The notes beneath the pieces were generated by a model, which ran no database searches, was not told the origin of the DNA, and was given only the letters and a program-made list of their open reading frames with translations. Source: CAVXNP01 sp963763305 (GTDB taxonomy: Bacteria > Pseudomonadota > Gammaproteobacteria > Xanthomonadales > Rhodanobacteraceae). Taken from it: DNA of 64,000 nucleotides. Made by a program: the position numbers and the translations under genes. This document shows, piece by piece, positions 37,511 to 46,452 of the stretch. The stretch covers positions 1 to 64,000 of the forward strand of contig CAVXNP010000002.1 in the NCBI GenBank assembly GCA_963763305.1. The letters run 5' to 3'. Every line of letters begins with the position of its first letter. Positions within the stretch are counted from its first letter, which is position 1.

Positions 37511-38146
37511 TCATTCCACCGTCTTGTCCGGGTACCGGCACAGGTCGCGGATCACGCAGCGCGGGCAATCGGGCTTGCGCGCCTTGCACACGTAGCGCCC
37601 GTGCAGGATCAGCCAGTGGTGGGCGTCCTGCTTGAACTGCGCCGGCACGACTTTCTCCAGCTTGTCCTCCACCGCGCGGACGTCCTTGCCCGGGGCCAGC
37701 CCGGTGCGGTTGGAGACGCGGAAGATATGCGTGTCCACGGCAATCGTCGGTTGGCCAAAGGCGGTATTGAGCACCACGTTGGCGGTCTTGCGGCCCACTC
37801 CGGGCAACGCCTCGAGCGCTTCGCGGGTCCGTGGCACCTCGCCGTCGTGCTGCTCGACCAGCAGCCGGCACAGCGCTATGACGTTCCTGGCCTTGGCGTT
37901 GAACAGTCCGATCGTGCTGATGTAGCGCTTGAGCCCGTCCTCGCCCAGGGCCAGGATCGCCTGCGGCGTGCTGGCCACCGGGAACAGCTTGCGGGTGGCC
38001 TTGTTCACGCCCACATCGGTGGCCTGTGCCGACAGCACCACCGCCACCAGCAGTTCGAACGGGGTGCGATATTCCAACTCGGTCGTGGGTTTGGGGTCGA
38101 GCTCGCGCAGGCGGGTGAACAGCTCGATGACGTCGGCGCGCTTCAA
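37511..38146 (-). CDS. nth: Endonuclease III
   Basis: 211 residues. DNA glycosylase/AP lyase for oxidised pyrimidines. The helix-hairpin-helix LPGVGRKTANVV carries catalytic Lys120, with Asp138 in TIAVDTHIFR; the 4Fe-4S cluster cysteines are at 187, 194, 197 and 203 (CX6CX2CX5C). All four positions and both catalytic residues coincide with the E. coli numbering. It overlaps the rnfB-like gene upstream by 4 bases, an arrangement common in Xanthomonadales. Confidence 0.96.
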   Translation of the reverse strand: MKRADVIELFTRLRELDPKPTTELEYRTPFELLVAVVLSAQATDVGVNKATRKLFPVASTPQAILALGEDGLKRYISTIGLFNAKARNVIALCRLLVEQHDGEVPRTREALEALPGVGRKTANVVLNTAFGQPTIAVDTHIFRVSNRTGLAPGKDVRAVEDKLEKVVPAQFKQDAHHWLILHGRYVCKARKPDCPRCVIRDLCRYPDKTVE

Positions 38147-38760
38147 CGGGGGGTTCCTTGTTGACGGGCACGCGCGCGGGCGAGTGCCGCCAGCACGGGG
38201 TTGTCGGTGGTCGCCTCGACCGCCGCCTTGCGCGCGGCCAGCTCGGCCTCGCGTTCGCTGCGCTCACGCGCCAACCGCGTTTCACGTCGCTGGAAATGCT
38301 CGCGCGCGGCGTTGGCACGGGCCGGGTCGGCGACCTGTTCCAGCGGCATCGGCTCCAACTCGATGCAGTCGACCGGACAGGCCGGAACGCACAGTTCGCA
38401 GCCGGTACAGTCGTCGGCCAGCACCGTGTGCATCAGCTTGGCCGCGCCGACGATCGCGTCGACCGGGCAGGCCTGGATGCACTTGGTGCAACCGATGCAG
38501 TCGCGCTCCCGTATCCGGGCCAGCATGCGCGGCTTTTCCACGCCGTGCTCCGGATCCAGCGGCAAGGGTTCGCGGCCGAGCAGGGCGGCCAGCCGGGCGA
38601 TGCCCGCGGCGCCGCCGGGCGGGCACTGGTTGATCGGCGCCTCGCCGCGGGCGATCGCTTCGGCGTACGGCCGGCAGCCGTGGTAGCCGCACTGCTCGCA
38701 CTGGGTCTGCGGCAGGATCGCGTCGATGCGGTCGGCCAGAATGTCGAGCGGTTCAGTCAT
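38143..38760 (-). CDS. rnfB: RnfB-like ferredoxin (soluble, orphan)
   Basis: 205 residues. An N-terminal four-Cys (Fe-S) domain (TQCEQCGYHGCRPYAEAI...CPPGG) is followed by two 4Fe-4S motifs: CIGCTKCIQACPVDAI and CTGCELCVPACPVDCI. This is the RnfB layout, but the N-terminal membrane helix of RnfB is missing and the other rnf genes are absent, so it is unlikely to sit in a full Rnf complex here. The C-terminus is an Arg/Ala/Glu-rich helix. Coupled to nth by a 4-base overlap; it may deliver electrons or iron-sulfur clusters, which is speculation. Confidence 0.85.
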   Translation of the reverse strand: MTEPLDILADRIDAILPQTQCEQCGYHGCRPYAEAIARGEAPINQCPPGGAAGIARLAALLGREPLPLDPEHGVEKPRMLARIRERDCIGCTKCIQACPVDAIVGAAKLMHTVLADDCTGCELCVPACPVDCIELEPMPLEQVADPARANAAREHFQRRETRLARERSEREAELAARKAAVEATTDNPVLAALARARARQQGTPR

Positions 38761-38828
38761 GCGCGGGGCTGGTTGGGGCGATAATCACGGCCCATTGTCC
38801 CGCAAGATGCGCTTGCAAGGAGCCTCCT

Positions 38829-39131
38829 ATGAACACGACCGTCCGATCCACCTCGTTGCGCCTGGCTTCGCTGCTGCTGGCAGGCGTCATCGGAGCAACC
38901 GGCTCGCTGCTGCTGACCCATGCCGGCCCGGTGCATGCCGAGTCGACCCAGGCCGACACCGTCACCGTGTTCGTCGACGCCACGTTCGGCTTCCGCAAGA
39001 ACCACATGGCCAGCAAGTTGAGCAAGTCGCACGCCGAGTACGCCGCCCGCGGCTACCGTTTCGTCGACATGTCGCCGTACAACGAGAACGGGGATCTGGT
39101 CGGGTTTTTTGTGACCTATACGCGCAATTGA
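38829..39131 (+). CDS. Small exported protein, unknown function
   Basis: 100 residues after an AAGGAG ribosome site. A signal peptide (MNTTVRSTSLRLASLLLAGV...PVHAES) leads to a mature part of about 60 residues, basic and aromatic (TFGFRKNHMASKLSKSHAEY). The ending GFFVTYTRN suggests a small beta fold. I recognise no named family. Divergent from rnfB, with 68 bases between. Immediately followed by a REPIN-like element. Confidence 0.65.
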   Translation: MNTTVRSTSLRLASLLLAGVIGATGSLLLTHAGPVHAESTQADTVTVFVDATFGFRKNHMASKLSKSHAEYAARGYRFVDMSPYNENGDLVGFFVTYTRN

Positions 39132-39148
39132 GTGGTTTTCGGACGTTC

Positions 39149-39286
39149 GTAGGGTGGGCTTAGGCCCGCCGGCTTTTGTGCGTTCTGCTTTTCGCTTTTC
39201 GCTTTTCCGCTCTTCGTTCGCTTTTCCGCTTTTCCGCTTTTCGCTTTTCCGCCTTGTTGGTTCTGGTGGGCTGAAGCCCACCCTAC
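39149..39286. repeat. REPIN-like element with pyrimidine microsatellite in the loop
   Basis: The outer arms are the same palindromes as the 22776 array: GTAGGGTGGGCTTAGGCCCG at 39149 and GGTGGGCTGAAGCCCACCC-TAC at 39265-39286. The 75-base interior (39181-39255) is a run of GCTTTTC-type heptamers/octamers. Lies between the small exported protein and metG, in convergent 3' flanks. Confidence 0.85.
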
Positions 39287-39330
39287 GCCCATCCTGCGTC
39301 CACCCTGCGCAGCAGCGACCTGCGGTTGCT

Positions 39331-41433
39331 TCAGCGGACGCTGGCGCCGGGCTTGGCGTCCGCGTCTACGGTCAGCAGGGACAGGTCGGCTCCGCCCTCG
39401 CCAGCGGAAAGGATCATGCCCTCGGACAGACCGAAGCGCATCTTGCGCGGTGCCAGGTTGGCCACGAACACCACGTTGCGGCCCACCAGCGATTGCGGCT
39501 CGCCATAGGCGGCGCGGATGCCGGAGAAGATCTGGCGACTGCCCAGCGGGCCGGCGTCCAGCTGGAAGCGCAGCAGCTTGTCCGAGCCTTCGACGAACTC
39601 GCATTCGGTGACCTTGCCGATGCGCAGATCGAGCTTGGCGAAGTCGTCGATGGAGATGAAGGCAGGTTCGGCGGTCGCCGGGGCCGGCGTGGCGGTGGTG
39701 TCGGTCATGGCTTTTTTCTTCTTGCTGGCGGGAGGCGCGGCCGGCTCGGTGGAACCGCCCAGCGATTCCTTCGATGCGTCGACCATCGCCGTGATGAGTT
39801 TGGGGTCGATCCGCCCGAGCAACGGCTCGAACGGGTTGATGGTGTGGTTGTGCAGCTCGGCGCAGGCATCGTCGAACGGTCCGATCGGTGCGGCCAGGAA
39901 CGCCTCGGCGGCGGCCACGGTGGTCGGCAGGATCGGCTTGAGCAGGCCGGCCAGCAGGCGGAACGCGGCGATCGCGAAGGAGCACACCTGGTGCAGTTCG
40001 GTGCGCTGCGCCTCGTCCCGGGCCATGACCCACGGTGCCTTGGCCGCGATGTGCCCGTTGACCGTGTCGGCCATCAGCACGAAGCGGCGTATCACCTCGG
40101 CAAAATCGCCGCGGTCGTACAGGGCGGCGACGCCATCGTAGTGCTTGAGCAGTTCCTGCCACAGCGCGGCCTGTTCGGCGCCGAATGCCGGCGCCAGTCG
40201 ACCGTCGAACAGCTTGTGCACGAAACCGGCGGTGCGGCTGGCAATGTTCACCCACTTGCCGACCAGGTGCGAATTGACCCGCTCCTCGAAGGCCTTGAGG
40301 TCCAGGTCCACGTCCACCGGCGACTCGGTGAGCATGCTGGCAAAGTAGTAGCGCAGGAATTCCGGGTGCAGACCGCTGTCCAGGTAGGTGCGTGCCTGGA
40401 TGAACGTGCCGCGCGACTTGGACATCTTGGCGCCGTTCACGGTCAGGTAGCCGTTCACGTGCAGCGCGGTGGGCGGGCGGAAGCCGGCGCCGTGCAGCAT
40501 CGCCGGCCAGAACAGTCCGTGGAAGTTGATGATGTCCTTGCCAATGAAGTGGTGCATCTCGGCGCGGCTGTCCGGCGCAAGGAAATCGTCGAAGCGCAGG
40601 CCCGAGTCCGGCTGCTCGCACAGCGCCTTGAAGCTGGCCAGGTAGCCGACCGGCGCGTCCAGCCACACGTAGAAGAACTTGCCGGGCGCGTCGGGGATCG
40701 GAAAACCGAAGTAGGGCGCGTCGCGGGAGATGTCCCAGTCCTTCAGGCCGCCATCGAGCCATTCGCGCAGCTTGGCCGCGACGCCGGCGTTGGCCACCGG
40801 GACGCCATCGCTGTACTTGCCGGCGAACCAGTCGCGCAGCAGCGGCTCGAACTTCGACAGCTCGAAGAAGTAGTGCTCCGAGTCGCGCAGCACTGGCGTG
40901 GCGCCGGACATCACCGAGCGCGGCTCGATCAGATCGGTGGGGGCGTAGGTGGCGCCGCAGTGTTCGCAGTTGTCGCCGTACTGGTCCGCGGTGCCGCAGT
41001 TGGGACAGGTGCCCTTGATGTAGCGGTCGGGCAGGAACATCTGCTTTTGCGGGTCGAACAGCTGCTGGATGCCGCGACGGGCGATCGCGCCACCCTCGCG
41101 CAGGCGCGTGTAGATCAGCGTGGCCAGCTCGCGGTTCTCGTCCGAATGGGTGGTGTGGTAATGGTCGAAGGCCACGCCGAAGTCGGCAAAGTCCGCCTCG
41201 TGCCCTGCGCGGATGCCTGCGATGAAAGCCTCCGGGGTCATCCCTGCCTTTTCCGCGGCCAGCATGATGGGGGTGCCGTGGGCATCGTCCGCACAGACGT
41301 AGATGGTCTCGTTGCCGGCCATGCGCTGCGCCCGCACCCAGATGTCGGCCTGGATGTAGCCCAGCAGATGGCCCATGTGCAGCGGGCCATTGGCGTAGGG
41401 CAGGGCGTTGGTGACGAGCAGACGACGACTCAT
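39331..41433 (-). CDS. metG: Methionine--tRNA ligase
   Basis: 700 residues. The class Ia synthetase signatures are HMGH in YANGPLHMGHLLGY and AKMSKSRGTF (KMSKS). The knuckle CPNCGTADQYGDNCEHCG supplies zinc ligands. The anticodon-binding helical domain and a C-terminal EMAP/Arc1-type tRNA-binding domain (FAKLDLRIGKVTECEFVEGS) follow, linked by an Ala/Lys-rich segment with a poly-Lys patch. Full length for dimeric bacterial MetG. 72 bases separate it from apparent upstream non-coding DNA. Confidence 0.96.
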   Translation of the reverse strand: MSRRLLVTNALPYANGPLHMGHLLGYIQADIWVRAQRMAGNETIYVCADDAHGTPIMLAAEKAGMTPEAFIAGIRAGHEADFADFGVAFDHYHTTHSDENRELATLIYTRLREGGAIARRGIQQLFDPQKQMFLPDRYIKGTCPNCGTADQYGDNCEHCGATYAPTDLIEPRSVMSGATPVLRDSEHYFFELSKFEPLLRDWFAGKYSDGVPVANAGVAAKLREWLDGGLKDWDISRDAPYFGFPIPDAPGKFFYVWLDAPVGYLASFKALCEQPDSGLRFDDFLAPDSRAEMHHFIGKDIINFHGLFWPAMLHGAGFRPPTALHVNGYLTVNGAKMSKSRGTFIQARTYLDSGLHPEFLRYYFASMLTESPVDVDLDLKAFEERVNSHLVGKWVNIASRTAGFVHKLFDGRLAPAFGAEQAALWQELLKHYDGVAALYDRGDFAEVIRRFVLMADTVNGHIAAKAPWVMARDEAQRTELHQVCSFAIAAFRLLAGLLKPILPTTVAAAEAFLAAPIGPFDDACAELHNHTINPFEPLLGRIDPKLITAMVDASKESLGGSTEPAAPPASKKKKAMTDTTATPAPATAEPAFISIDDFAKLDLRIGKVTECEFVEGSDKLLRFQLDAGPLGSRQIFSGIRAAYGEPQSLVGRNVVFVANLAPRKMRFGLSEGMILSAGEGGADLSLLTVDADAKPGASVR

Positions 41434-41573
41434 GGCGGGCAGGCACTCCGGACGGACTGTCCATTATGGCATGGACGTCCAATTCTCCCGTACGCGGCCA
41501 GGCCTTGCCGGAGGCGTCTGGCCCCGCCCAGGAGGATGTGCCCGAGGGCAAACTGGCGGCACAGCCGGTTACC

Positions 41574-41612
41574 CAAAAAGAGCAGGCCCCGCCGCGAACG
41601 CGACGGGGCCTG
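41574..41612 (-). terminator. Intrinsic terminator of the DUF2147 gene
   Basis: Minus strand: 14-bp stem starting CAGGCCCCGTCGCG, TT loop, closing CGCGGCGGGGCCTG (one G-T pair), followed by CTCTTTTTGGG. Starts about 25 bases after the DUF2147 stop. Confidence 0.92.
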
Positions 41613-41636
41613 TCCAGACAAGCAGGGCGGCCCGGC

Positions 41637-42086
41637 TTATTCCTGGCGGAGCCAGACCTGGCTGCGCCCGAACAGGGAGAAACCGATGTAGCCATGCACG
41701 TCCAGCTTCTGACCGTTGTCGGTCAGGGTCAGCTTCACCTTGTAGGTCTTGCCGTTCTTGGGGTCGAGGATCTTGCCGCCGGACCACACGTTGTCCTCGT
41801 CGTGGCTGACGCCCCACATGATGGTCATGCCCTCGACCGGCTGGTTCTTGCGCTCGCCGCTGCATTCCTTGCAGAGCGGGTGCGGGCCTTCGCTGGAGTT
41901 GAGTACCTGCAGGACCTTGCCCTGCAGTTCGCCGTTCTCCGAAGTGATCTGCACGATCGATTTGGGTTTCCCGGTGGCGTCGTCGATGGTTTTCCAGGTG
42001 CCGACCGGCGTATCGGTGGCGGCGTGGACCACGGCGCTGCCGAACAGCAGACCGGTGGCGGCAATCAGGCTGAACAGGTGCTTCAT
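41637..42086 (-). CDS. DUF2147 family exported protein
   Basis: 149 residues with a signal peptide (MKHLFSLIAATGLLFGSAVV...HAATDT). The mature part begins PVGTWKTIDDATGKPKSIVQ, typical of DUF2147, and ends GYIGFSLFGRSQVWLRQE. Two Cys (CKEC) are present. The family forms a small beta-barrel-like fold of unknown role in the periplasm. Divergent from apbC by 251 bases. Confidence 0.85.
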   Translation of the reverse strand: MKHLFSLIAATGLLFGSAVVHAATDTPVGTWKTIDDATGKPKSIVQITSENGELQGKVLQVLNSSEGPHPLCKECSGERKNQPVEGMTIMWGVSHDEDNVWSGGKILDPKNGKTYKVKLTLTDNGQKLDVHGYIGFSLFGRSQVWLRQE

Positions 42087-42337
42087 TGGCGTTTACCTCT
42101 CCCGTACGAAACCGTATGGACGCAGCGTGACCAGCGGCCGCGGGGCCGTCAAGCTGCAATGCGCCATCGCTCGAATGACCGCTCCGGCAGGTCCCGAACG
42201 GGGTCCGGACGGCAGCAACAGGCCGCGGCGTATGCAAGCTGGCCCGCGCCGCCGCGAGTCAAGGCCTGATGCATGTCAGGCGGTGCTACCGGGTGGGCTG
42301 GCATAATGCATGGCTCCCACGCACCGATGTCCCAGTC

Positions 42338-43432
42338 ATGAGTGAAGTGAACGAAGCCCTGGTCCGCCGCCTGCTCGGCCAGTTGCCTGATCCGTACACC
42401 GGCGCACCGATGGTCGATGCGCTGCGCGCCGTCGGGGTCGACGGCAACCGGGTGTCGGTGGACATCCAGCTGGGCTATCCGGCGGCCGGCGCCCGCGAGG
42501 CGCTGGGCGGACAGGTTCGGCAGGTACTGGAGAGCGACCCGGCGATCGTCTCGGCGGCCGTATCGATCACCAGCCGGATCCATTCGCACAAGGTGCAGGG
42601 CGCGCTGGCGCCGCTGGCCAACGTCAAGAACATCATCGCGGTGGCCTCCGGCAAGGGCGGGGTGGGCAAGTCCACCGTGGCGGCCAACCTGGCGCTCGCG
42701 CTGCAGGCCGAGGGCGCCCGCGTCGGCGTACTTGATGCGGACATCTACGGGCCGTCGATGCCACAGATGCTGGGTATCGCCGGACGGCCGCAATCGCCTG
42801 ACGGCAAGACCATCGTGCCAATGACCGCCCACGGACTGCAGGTCATGTCGATCGGTTTCCTGGTCGACCAGGACACGCCGATGATCTGGCGCGGGCCGAT
42901 GGTCACCCAGGCCATGATGCAGCTGCTCAACGATACCCGCTGGGACATGCTCGACTACCTGGTGATCGACCTGCCGCCGGGTACCGGCGACATCCAGCTG
43001 ACCCTGGCGCAGAAGGTGCCCGTGGCCGGTGCGGTGATTGTCACCACGCCCCAGGAGATCGCCACGCTGGATGCGAAGAAGGCGTTGAAAATGTTCGAGA
43101 AGGTGGAGGTGTCGGTGCTGGGTATCGTGGAGAACATGTCCACCCACGTCTGCTCGAACTGCGGCCATGAGGAGCACATCTTCGGTGCCGGTGGCGGCGA
43201 GCGCATGGCCGAGCAGTACGCGGTCCCGTACCTGGGTTCGCTGCCCCTGGACGTGCGCATTCGCGAACAGGCCGATGGCGGCACGCCATCGGTGGCGGCC
43301 ATGCCCGATTCGGACATTGCAGCGCGTTATCGGTCCATCGCCCGCCACGCTACTGGCCGGCTCTCGCACCGGCCACGCAACAAATCGCTGGGCCTGGGCA
43401 AGATCGTGGTGCAGGGGGCGCCTTCGGCTTGA
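42338..43432 (+). CDS. apbC: Iron-sulfur cluster carrier ATPase ApbC/Mrp
   Basis: 364 residues from ATG 42338. An N-terminal DUF59/MIP18-like domain (VRRLLGQLPDPYTG...) is followed by the deviant Walker A SGKGGVGKSTVAANLA, switch regions DADIYGPSMPQML and DLPPGTGDIQLTL, and a C-terminal CX2C (MSTHVCSNCGHEEH) that holds the transferable cluster between dimer subunits. Delivers Fe-S clusters to apoproteins. An upstream in-frame start exists but gives an unconserved extension. The stop overlaps the next gene's TTG start. Confidence 0.95.
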   Translation: MSEVNEALVRRLLGQLPDPYTGAPMVDALRAVGVDGNRVSVDIQLGYPAAGAREALGGQVRQVLESDPAIVSAAVSITSRIHSHKVQGALAPLANVKNIIAVASGKGGVGKSTVAANLALALQAEGARVGVLDADIYGPSMPQMLGIAGRPQSPDGKTIVPMTAHGLQVMSIGFLVDQDTPMIWRGPMVTQAMMQLLNDTRWDMLDYLVIDLPPGTGDIQLTLAQKVPVAGAVIVTTPQEIATLDAKKALKMFEKVEVSVLGIVENMSTHVCSNCGHEEHIFGAGGGERMAEQYAVPYLGSLPLDVRIREQADGGTPSVAAMPDSDIAARYRSIARHATGRLSHRPRNKSLGLGKIVVQGAPSA

Positions 43433-43968
43433 ATCCCGACGGGCCGCTGCTGGCACTTTGCGGCAGCTTGCGCCAGGTGTCCTCCAACCGGGCGGCGCTG
43501 GAGGCGCTGCGGTCGCTGGCGCCGGCCGCCCTCGAGCTGGAAATCTACCCGGGGCTGGGATGGCTTCCGCTGTTCAGTCCGGATCTCGAAGCGGCCGGCT
43601 TGCCACCGGTGGTGGCAGAGCTGCGCCAGCGGGTGGAGGGTGCGCGAGGCCTGGTCATCGCCTGCCCGGAGTACGCCCACGGGATACCGGGTGCGTTCAA
43701 GAACCTGCTGGACTGGCTGGTCGGTAGCGAGCGGTTTCCAGGTACGCCGGTGCTGCTGCTCAACTGTTCGGGGCGCGAGTCGCATCACGCACAGGAGGCG
43801 CTGACCGAGGTCCTGCGCACCATGTCGGCGCGGCTGCTCACCGGGCAACCGCTGCCGGTGCGCCTGCCAGGCGCCGGATGCGCCCCGGCACAGGTGCTCG
43901 ACGACCCGGCCAGACGCGGCGAACTGGAGGCGGCGCTGGCCTGCCTGGCCACGATGGGCCGGTCCTGA
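43429..43968 (+). CDS. NADPH-dependent FMN reductase family protein
   Basis: 179 residues, flavodoxin-like fold. LLALCGSLRQVSSNRAAL is the flavin phosphate-binding loop and PEYAHGIPGAFKNLLDW the second conserved block, as in NADPH:FMN reductases/azoreductase-like enzymes. The TTG start overlaps the apbC stop (TTGA), so it is translationally coupled to the Fe-S carrier. The role may be quinone or flavin reduction; the partner is unknown. Confidence 0.85.
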   Translation: MNPDGPLLALCGSLRQVSSNRAALEALRSLAPAALELEIYPGLGWLPLFSPDLEAAGLPPVVAELRQRVEGARGLVIACPEYAHGIPGAFKNLLDWLVGSERFPGTPVLLLNCSGRESHHAQEALTEVLRTMSARLLTGQPLPVRLPGAGCAPAQVLDDPARRGELEAALACLATMGRS

Positions 43969-44050
43969 CCGCACGGCGGCGGCTGCGCATGGTATTTTTG
44001 CCGCTTTGCGCCGGCCTGGGGCCGGTGACACGCCAACCGGGGAGCGCCGC

Positions 44051-44617
44051 GTGAGCATCAAGTCCGACAAGTGGATCCGCCGCATGGCCGAGCAGCACGG
44101 CATGATCGAGCCGTACGAGCCGGGCCAGGTCAAGCTGCGCGACGGCAATCGCCTGGTGTCCTACGGCACCTCCAGCTACGGCTACGACGTGCGCTGTGCC
44201 CGTGAGTTCAAGATCTTCACCAACATCAACTCCACCATCGTCGATCCGAAGGCGTTCGATCCGACCAGCTTCGTCGACGTGGAGGCGGACGTATGCATCA
44301 TCCCGCCCAACTCCTTCGCGCTGGCGCGCACGGTCGAGTACTTCCGCATTCCGCGCAAGGTGCTCACCATCTGCCTGGGCAAGAGTACTTATGCGCGCTG
44401 CGGCATCATCGTCAACGTGACCCCGCTGGAGCCGGAATGGGAGGGGCACGTAACGCTGGAATTCTCCAACACCACACCGCTGCCGGCCAAGATCTACGCC
44501 AACGAGGGTGTGGCGCAGATGCTTTTCCTGGAGTCGGACGAGGAATGCGAGACCAGTTACCGTGACCGCGGTGGCAAGTATCAGGGCCAGCAGGGCGTGA
44601 CCCTGCCACGCACCTGA
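44051..44617 (+). CDS. dcd: dCTP deaminase
   Basis: 188 residues from GTG 44051, supported by a GGAGCG site and by the family N-terminus (SIKSDKWIRRMA). The trimeric dUTPase-like fold motifs are visible: SYGTSSYGYDVR, LTICLGKSTYARCG, EPEWEGHVTLEFSN (catalytic Glu) and AQMLFLES. It deaminates dCTP to dUTP for thymidylate synthesis. Full family length. Confidence 0.95.
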   Translation: MSIKSDKWIRRMAEQHGMIEPYEPGQVKLRDGNRLVSYGTSSYGYDVRCAREFKIFTNINSTIVDPKAFDPTSFVDVEADVCIIPPNSFALARTVEYFRIPRKVLTICLGKSTYARCGIIVNVTPLEPEWEGHVTLEFSNTTPLPAKIYANEGVAQMLFLESDEECETSYRDRGGKYQGQQGVTLPRT

Positions 44618-44711
44618 GCCGCCGGCTGAACGCCCGTCGTGACGCGCGGCGCCGCGACAGATCCGGCGCTACACTGCGCCGGTCCTTTCGAACATCTGCA
44701 GGAGTTGGCAC

Positions 44712-45242
44712 ATGACCCGTTATTCCACGCTGTTTCCCCGTGCCTGCGCCGGCCTGTTGCTGGGCGGCGCACTTGCCCTGGGCGGGTGCCACAGCGGCAG
44801 TACCAGGGAGACGGTCAGCACGACACAGATGCAGGGGCAGTTCGATACCACCGTCGAGGCGTACAAGGGGGGGCAGTTCCTGGTCGACGGCGCGGTGCTT
44901 TCGGCGATCGATGCAGGCAGCCATTTCGCCTATCTGAAGGACCAGGGAAAGCTGCCCAAGACCGTATTGCTGATGCCCAGCGACGACTCCAAGATCCGCA
45001 AGAAGCACCTGGAGTACATGGCGCGCATGCAGCTGGACTATGGGTTCGCCGTGTACTACGACGATGGCGGCACGCTGAAGAAGATCAACCCGGTCGAGAC
45101 CGGTGCGCGTGAGCTGGAGGACTACCACGGTCCGCGCAAGCTCAGCGACGAGCAGCATGGTCGGGACGCTGCAAATACCGGTGGCGGCATCGAGGGCCAG
45201 CAGCAACAGCAGCAGCGGCGCGACCAGGGGCAGGGCTACTAA
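44712..45242 (+). CDS. Lipoprotein, unknown function, Gln-rich tail
   Basis: 176 residues. Lipobox ALGGC follows a typical signal sequence (MTRYSTLFPRACAGLLLGGA). The mature domain of about 120 residues (FDTTVEAYKGGQFLVDGAVL...DYGFAVYYDDGGTLKKINPV) is soluble; the C-terminus is Gly/Gln-rich with a run of seven Gln and should be disordered. I recognise no family. Ribosome site AGGAG. Ends at a terminator shared with the convergent HIT gene. Confidence 0.7.
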   Translation: MTRYSTLFPRACAGLLLGGALALGGCHSGSTRETVSTTQMQGQFDTTVEAYKGGQFLVDGAVLSAIDAGSHFAYLKDQGKLPKTVLLMPSDDSKIRKKHLEYMARMQLDYGFAVYYDDGGTLKKINPVETGARELEDYHGPRKLSDEQHGRDAANTGGGIEGQQQQQQRRDQGQGY

Positions 45243-45281
45243 GCCACGCACTGTCTGCGATTGTCAGTCGGCCACCATCTC

Positions 45282-45309
45282 AGGGCAGCACTCAGGTGCT
45301 GCCCTTTTA
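45282..45309 (+). terminator. Intrinsic terminator after the lipoprotein gene
   Basis: A 10-bp stem AGGGCAGCAC / GTGCTGCCCT around TCAG, followed by TTTAC. Overlaps the stop codon of the convergent HIT gene by three bases. Confidence 0.85.
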
Positions 45310-45723
45310 CTTCGTAGCCAACCTCTGCTGCAGACGCTCGATCAACGCGTCGCGGCTATCCGGTTCGTAGGGGACGGCCCTCCCGTGCCCCCAGACCGGC
45401 CCGGGCCAGGCGTGATCGCCCACCCGGCGAGCCACCACGTGCACGTGCAGCTGCCGCACGATGTTACCCAGGGCGCCGATATTGAGCTTGTCGCATGGCT
45501 CGGCCTCCCGCAGGCTGGCACCCGCGGCGCGTACCTCTCGCCACAGGCGGGCCTGATCGGGGTCGGACAGCTGGTCGACCTCCGTCATCTCCGCGCACTG
45601 AGGCACCAGCACAAGCCAGGGAAACCGGCTGTCGTTCATCAGCCGCACCTGACAAAGCTCCAGCGTGGCAACCGGAAAGGTATCGCGCTCCAGCCGAGGG
45701 TCCAGCGAGAAGGACGTGATCAT
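45307..45723 (-). CDS. HIT domain protein
   Basis: 138 residues. The histidine-triad block is IVRQLHVHVVARRVGDHAW, with the N-terminal LCQVRLMNDSRFPWLVLVPQ of this HIT subgroup. HIT proteins hydrolyse or transfer nucleotide groups from dinucleotides and adenylated substrates. The start overlaps the dienelactone hydrolase stop by 4 bases (ATGA), so the two are one transcript. Substrate unknown. Confidence 0.88.
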   Translation of the reverse strand: MITSFSLDPRLERDTFPVATLELCQVRLMNDSRFPWLVLVPQCAEMTEVDQLSDPDQARLWREVRAAGASLREAEPCDKLNIGALGNIVRQLHVHVVARRVGDHAWPGPVWGHGRAVPYEPDSRDALIERLQQRLATK

Positions 45724-46391
45724 GCGTCGGCCAGGTGTTGCTCGAAAAACGCCAGGGTCCGCTCCATCGCCAGCTTGGCGCTGGGTTGGTCATACACGCG
45801 CGGGTCCACTTCGCGGTCGAAGCCGTGATCGGCCGGATAGGTGAAGACGTCCATCTGCGGAAGCTTGCGCTTGTGTTCGGCGACCATGTCGGGACTGATG
45901 TGCTTGTCCAGTTCGCCGAAGTGGAACATCACCGGTGCCTTGGGCGTCTCGTCCAGAAACGGCAGGTTGCGGGCGCCGTAGTAGCTGACCGAAGGCAGCC
46001 CGAGGCGGAAGCCGGCGAGCATCGCCACCGTGCCGCCCCAGCAATAGCCGACCGTACCTATGCGACCGGCCGAGGCGATCGCCTCCGCCGCGCTGGCCAC
46101 ATCCTCCAGCGCCCGATCCAGGCCCAGCTCGCCAACCAGTCGACGGCCGCGGGCAAAGCCCTCCTCGTCGTAGCCCAGCTCCACCCCGGTCTCCAGGTGA
46201 TCGAAGAACGCCGGCGCCACCGCGGTATAGCCGGCCGCGGCGAAGCGGTCGGCCACGTTGCGCATGTGTTCGTTGACGCCGAAGATTTCCTGGATCACCA
46301 CTACACCGCCCTTGGGCGTTCCCTCGGGTCTGGCCAGGTAGGCGCCAATGCACTGGGTGCCGCCGGTGGGCAGGTTGATCTGTTGTCCCAT
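45720..46391 (-). CDS. Dienelactone hydrolase family protein
   Basis: 223 residues, alpha/beta-hydrolase. Catalytic Cys in GTVGYCWGGTVAMLAG, with the histidine in YPADHGFDRE and the preceding acid loop GELDKHISPDM; VVVIQEIFGVNEHMR supplies the oxyanion-hole strand. Typical of DLH/carboxymethylenebutenolidase homologues, which are often general esterases. First gene of the pair with HIT; divergent from rimO by about 100 bases. Confidence 0.88.
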   Translation of the reverse strand: MGQQINLPTGGTQCIGAYLARPEGTPKGGVVVIQEIFGVNEHMRNVADRFAAAGYTAVAPAFFDHLETGVELGYDEEGFARGRRLVGELGLDRALEDVASAAEAIASAGRIGTVGYCWGGTVAMLAGFRLGLPSVSYYGARNLPFLDETPKAPVMFHFGELDKHISPDMVAEHKRKLPQMDVFTYPADHGFDREVDPRVYDQPSAKLAMERTLAFFEQHLADA

Positions 46392-46452
46392 GGGATCCTC
46401 CGCCGCGGAAAAGCCTTCAGCATAGCGGCCGGCGGTGATGGCGATGCTCACG

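Noticed and set aside
39154..41691. An 845-codon plus-strand frame over metG
   Set aside because: Antisense to an intact MetG with all synthetase motifs; composition is typical of shadows.
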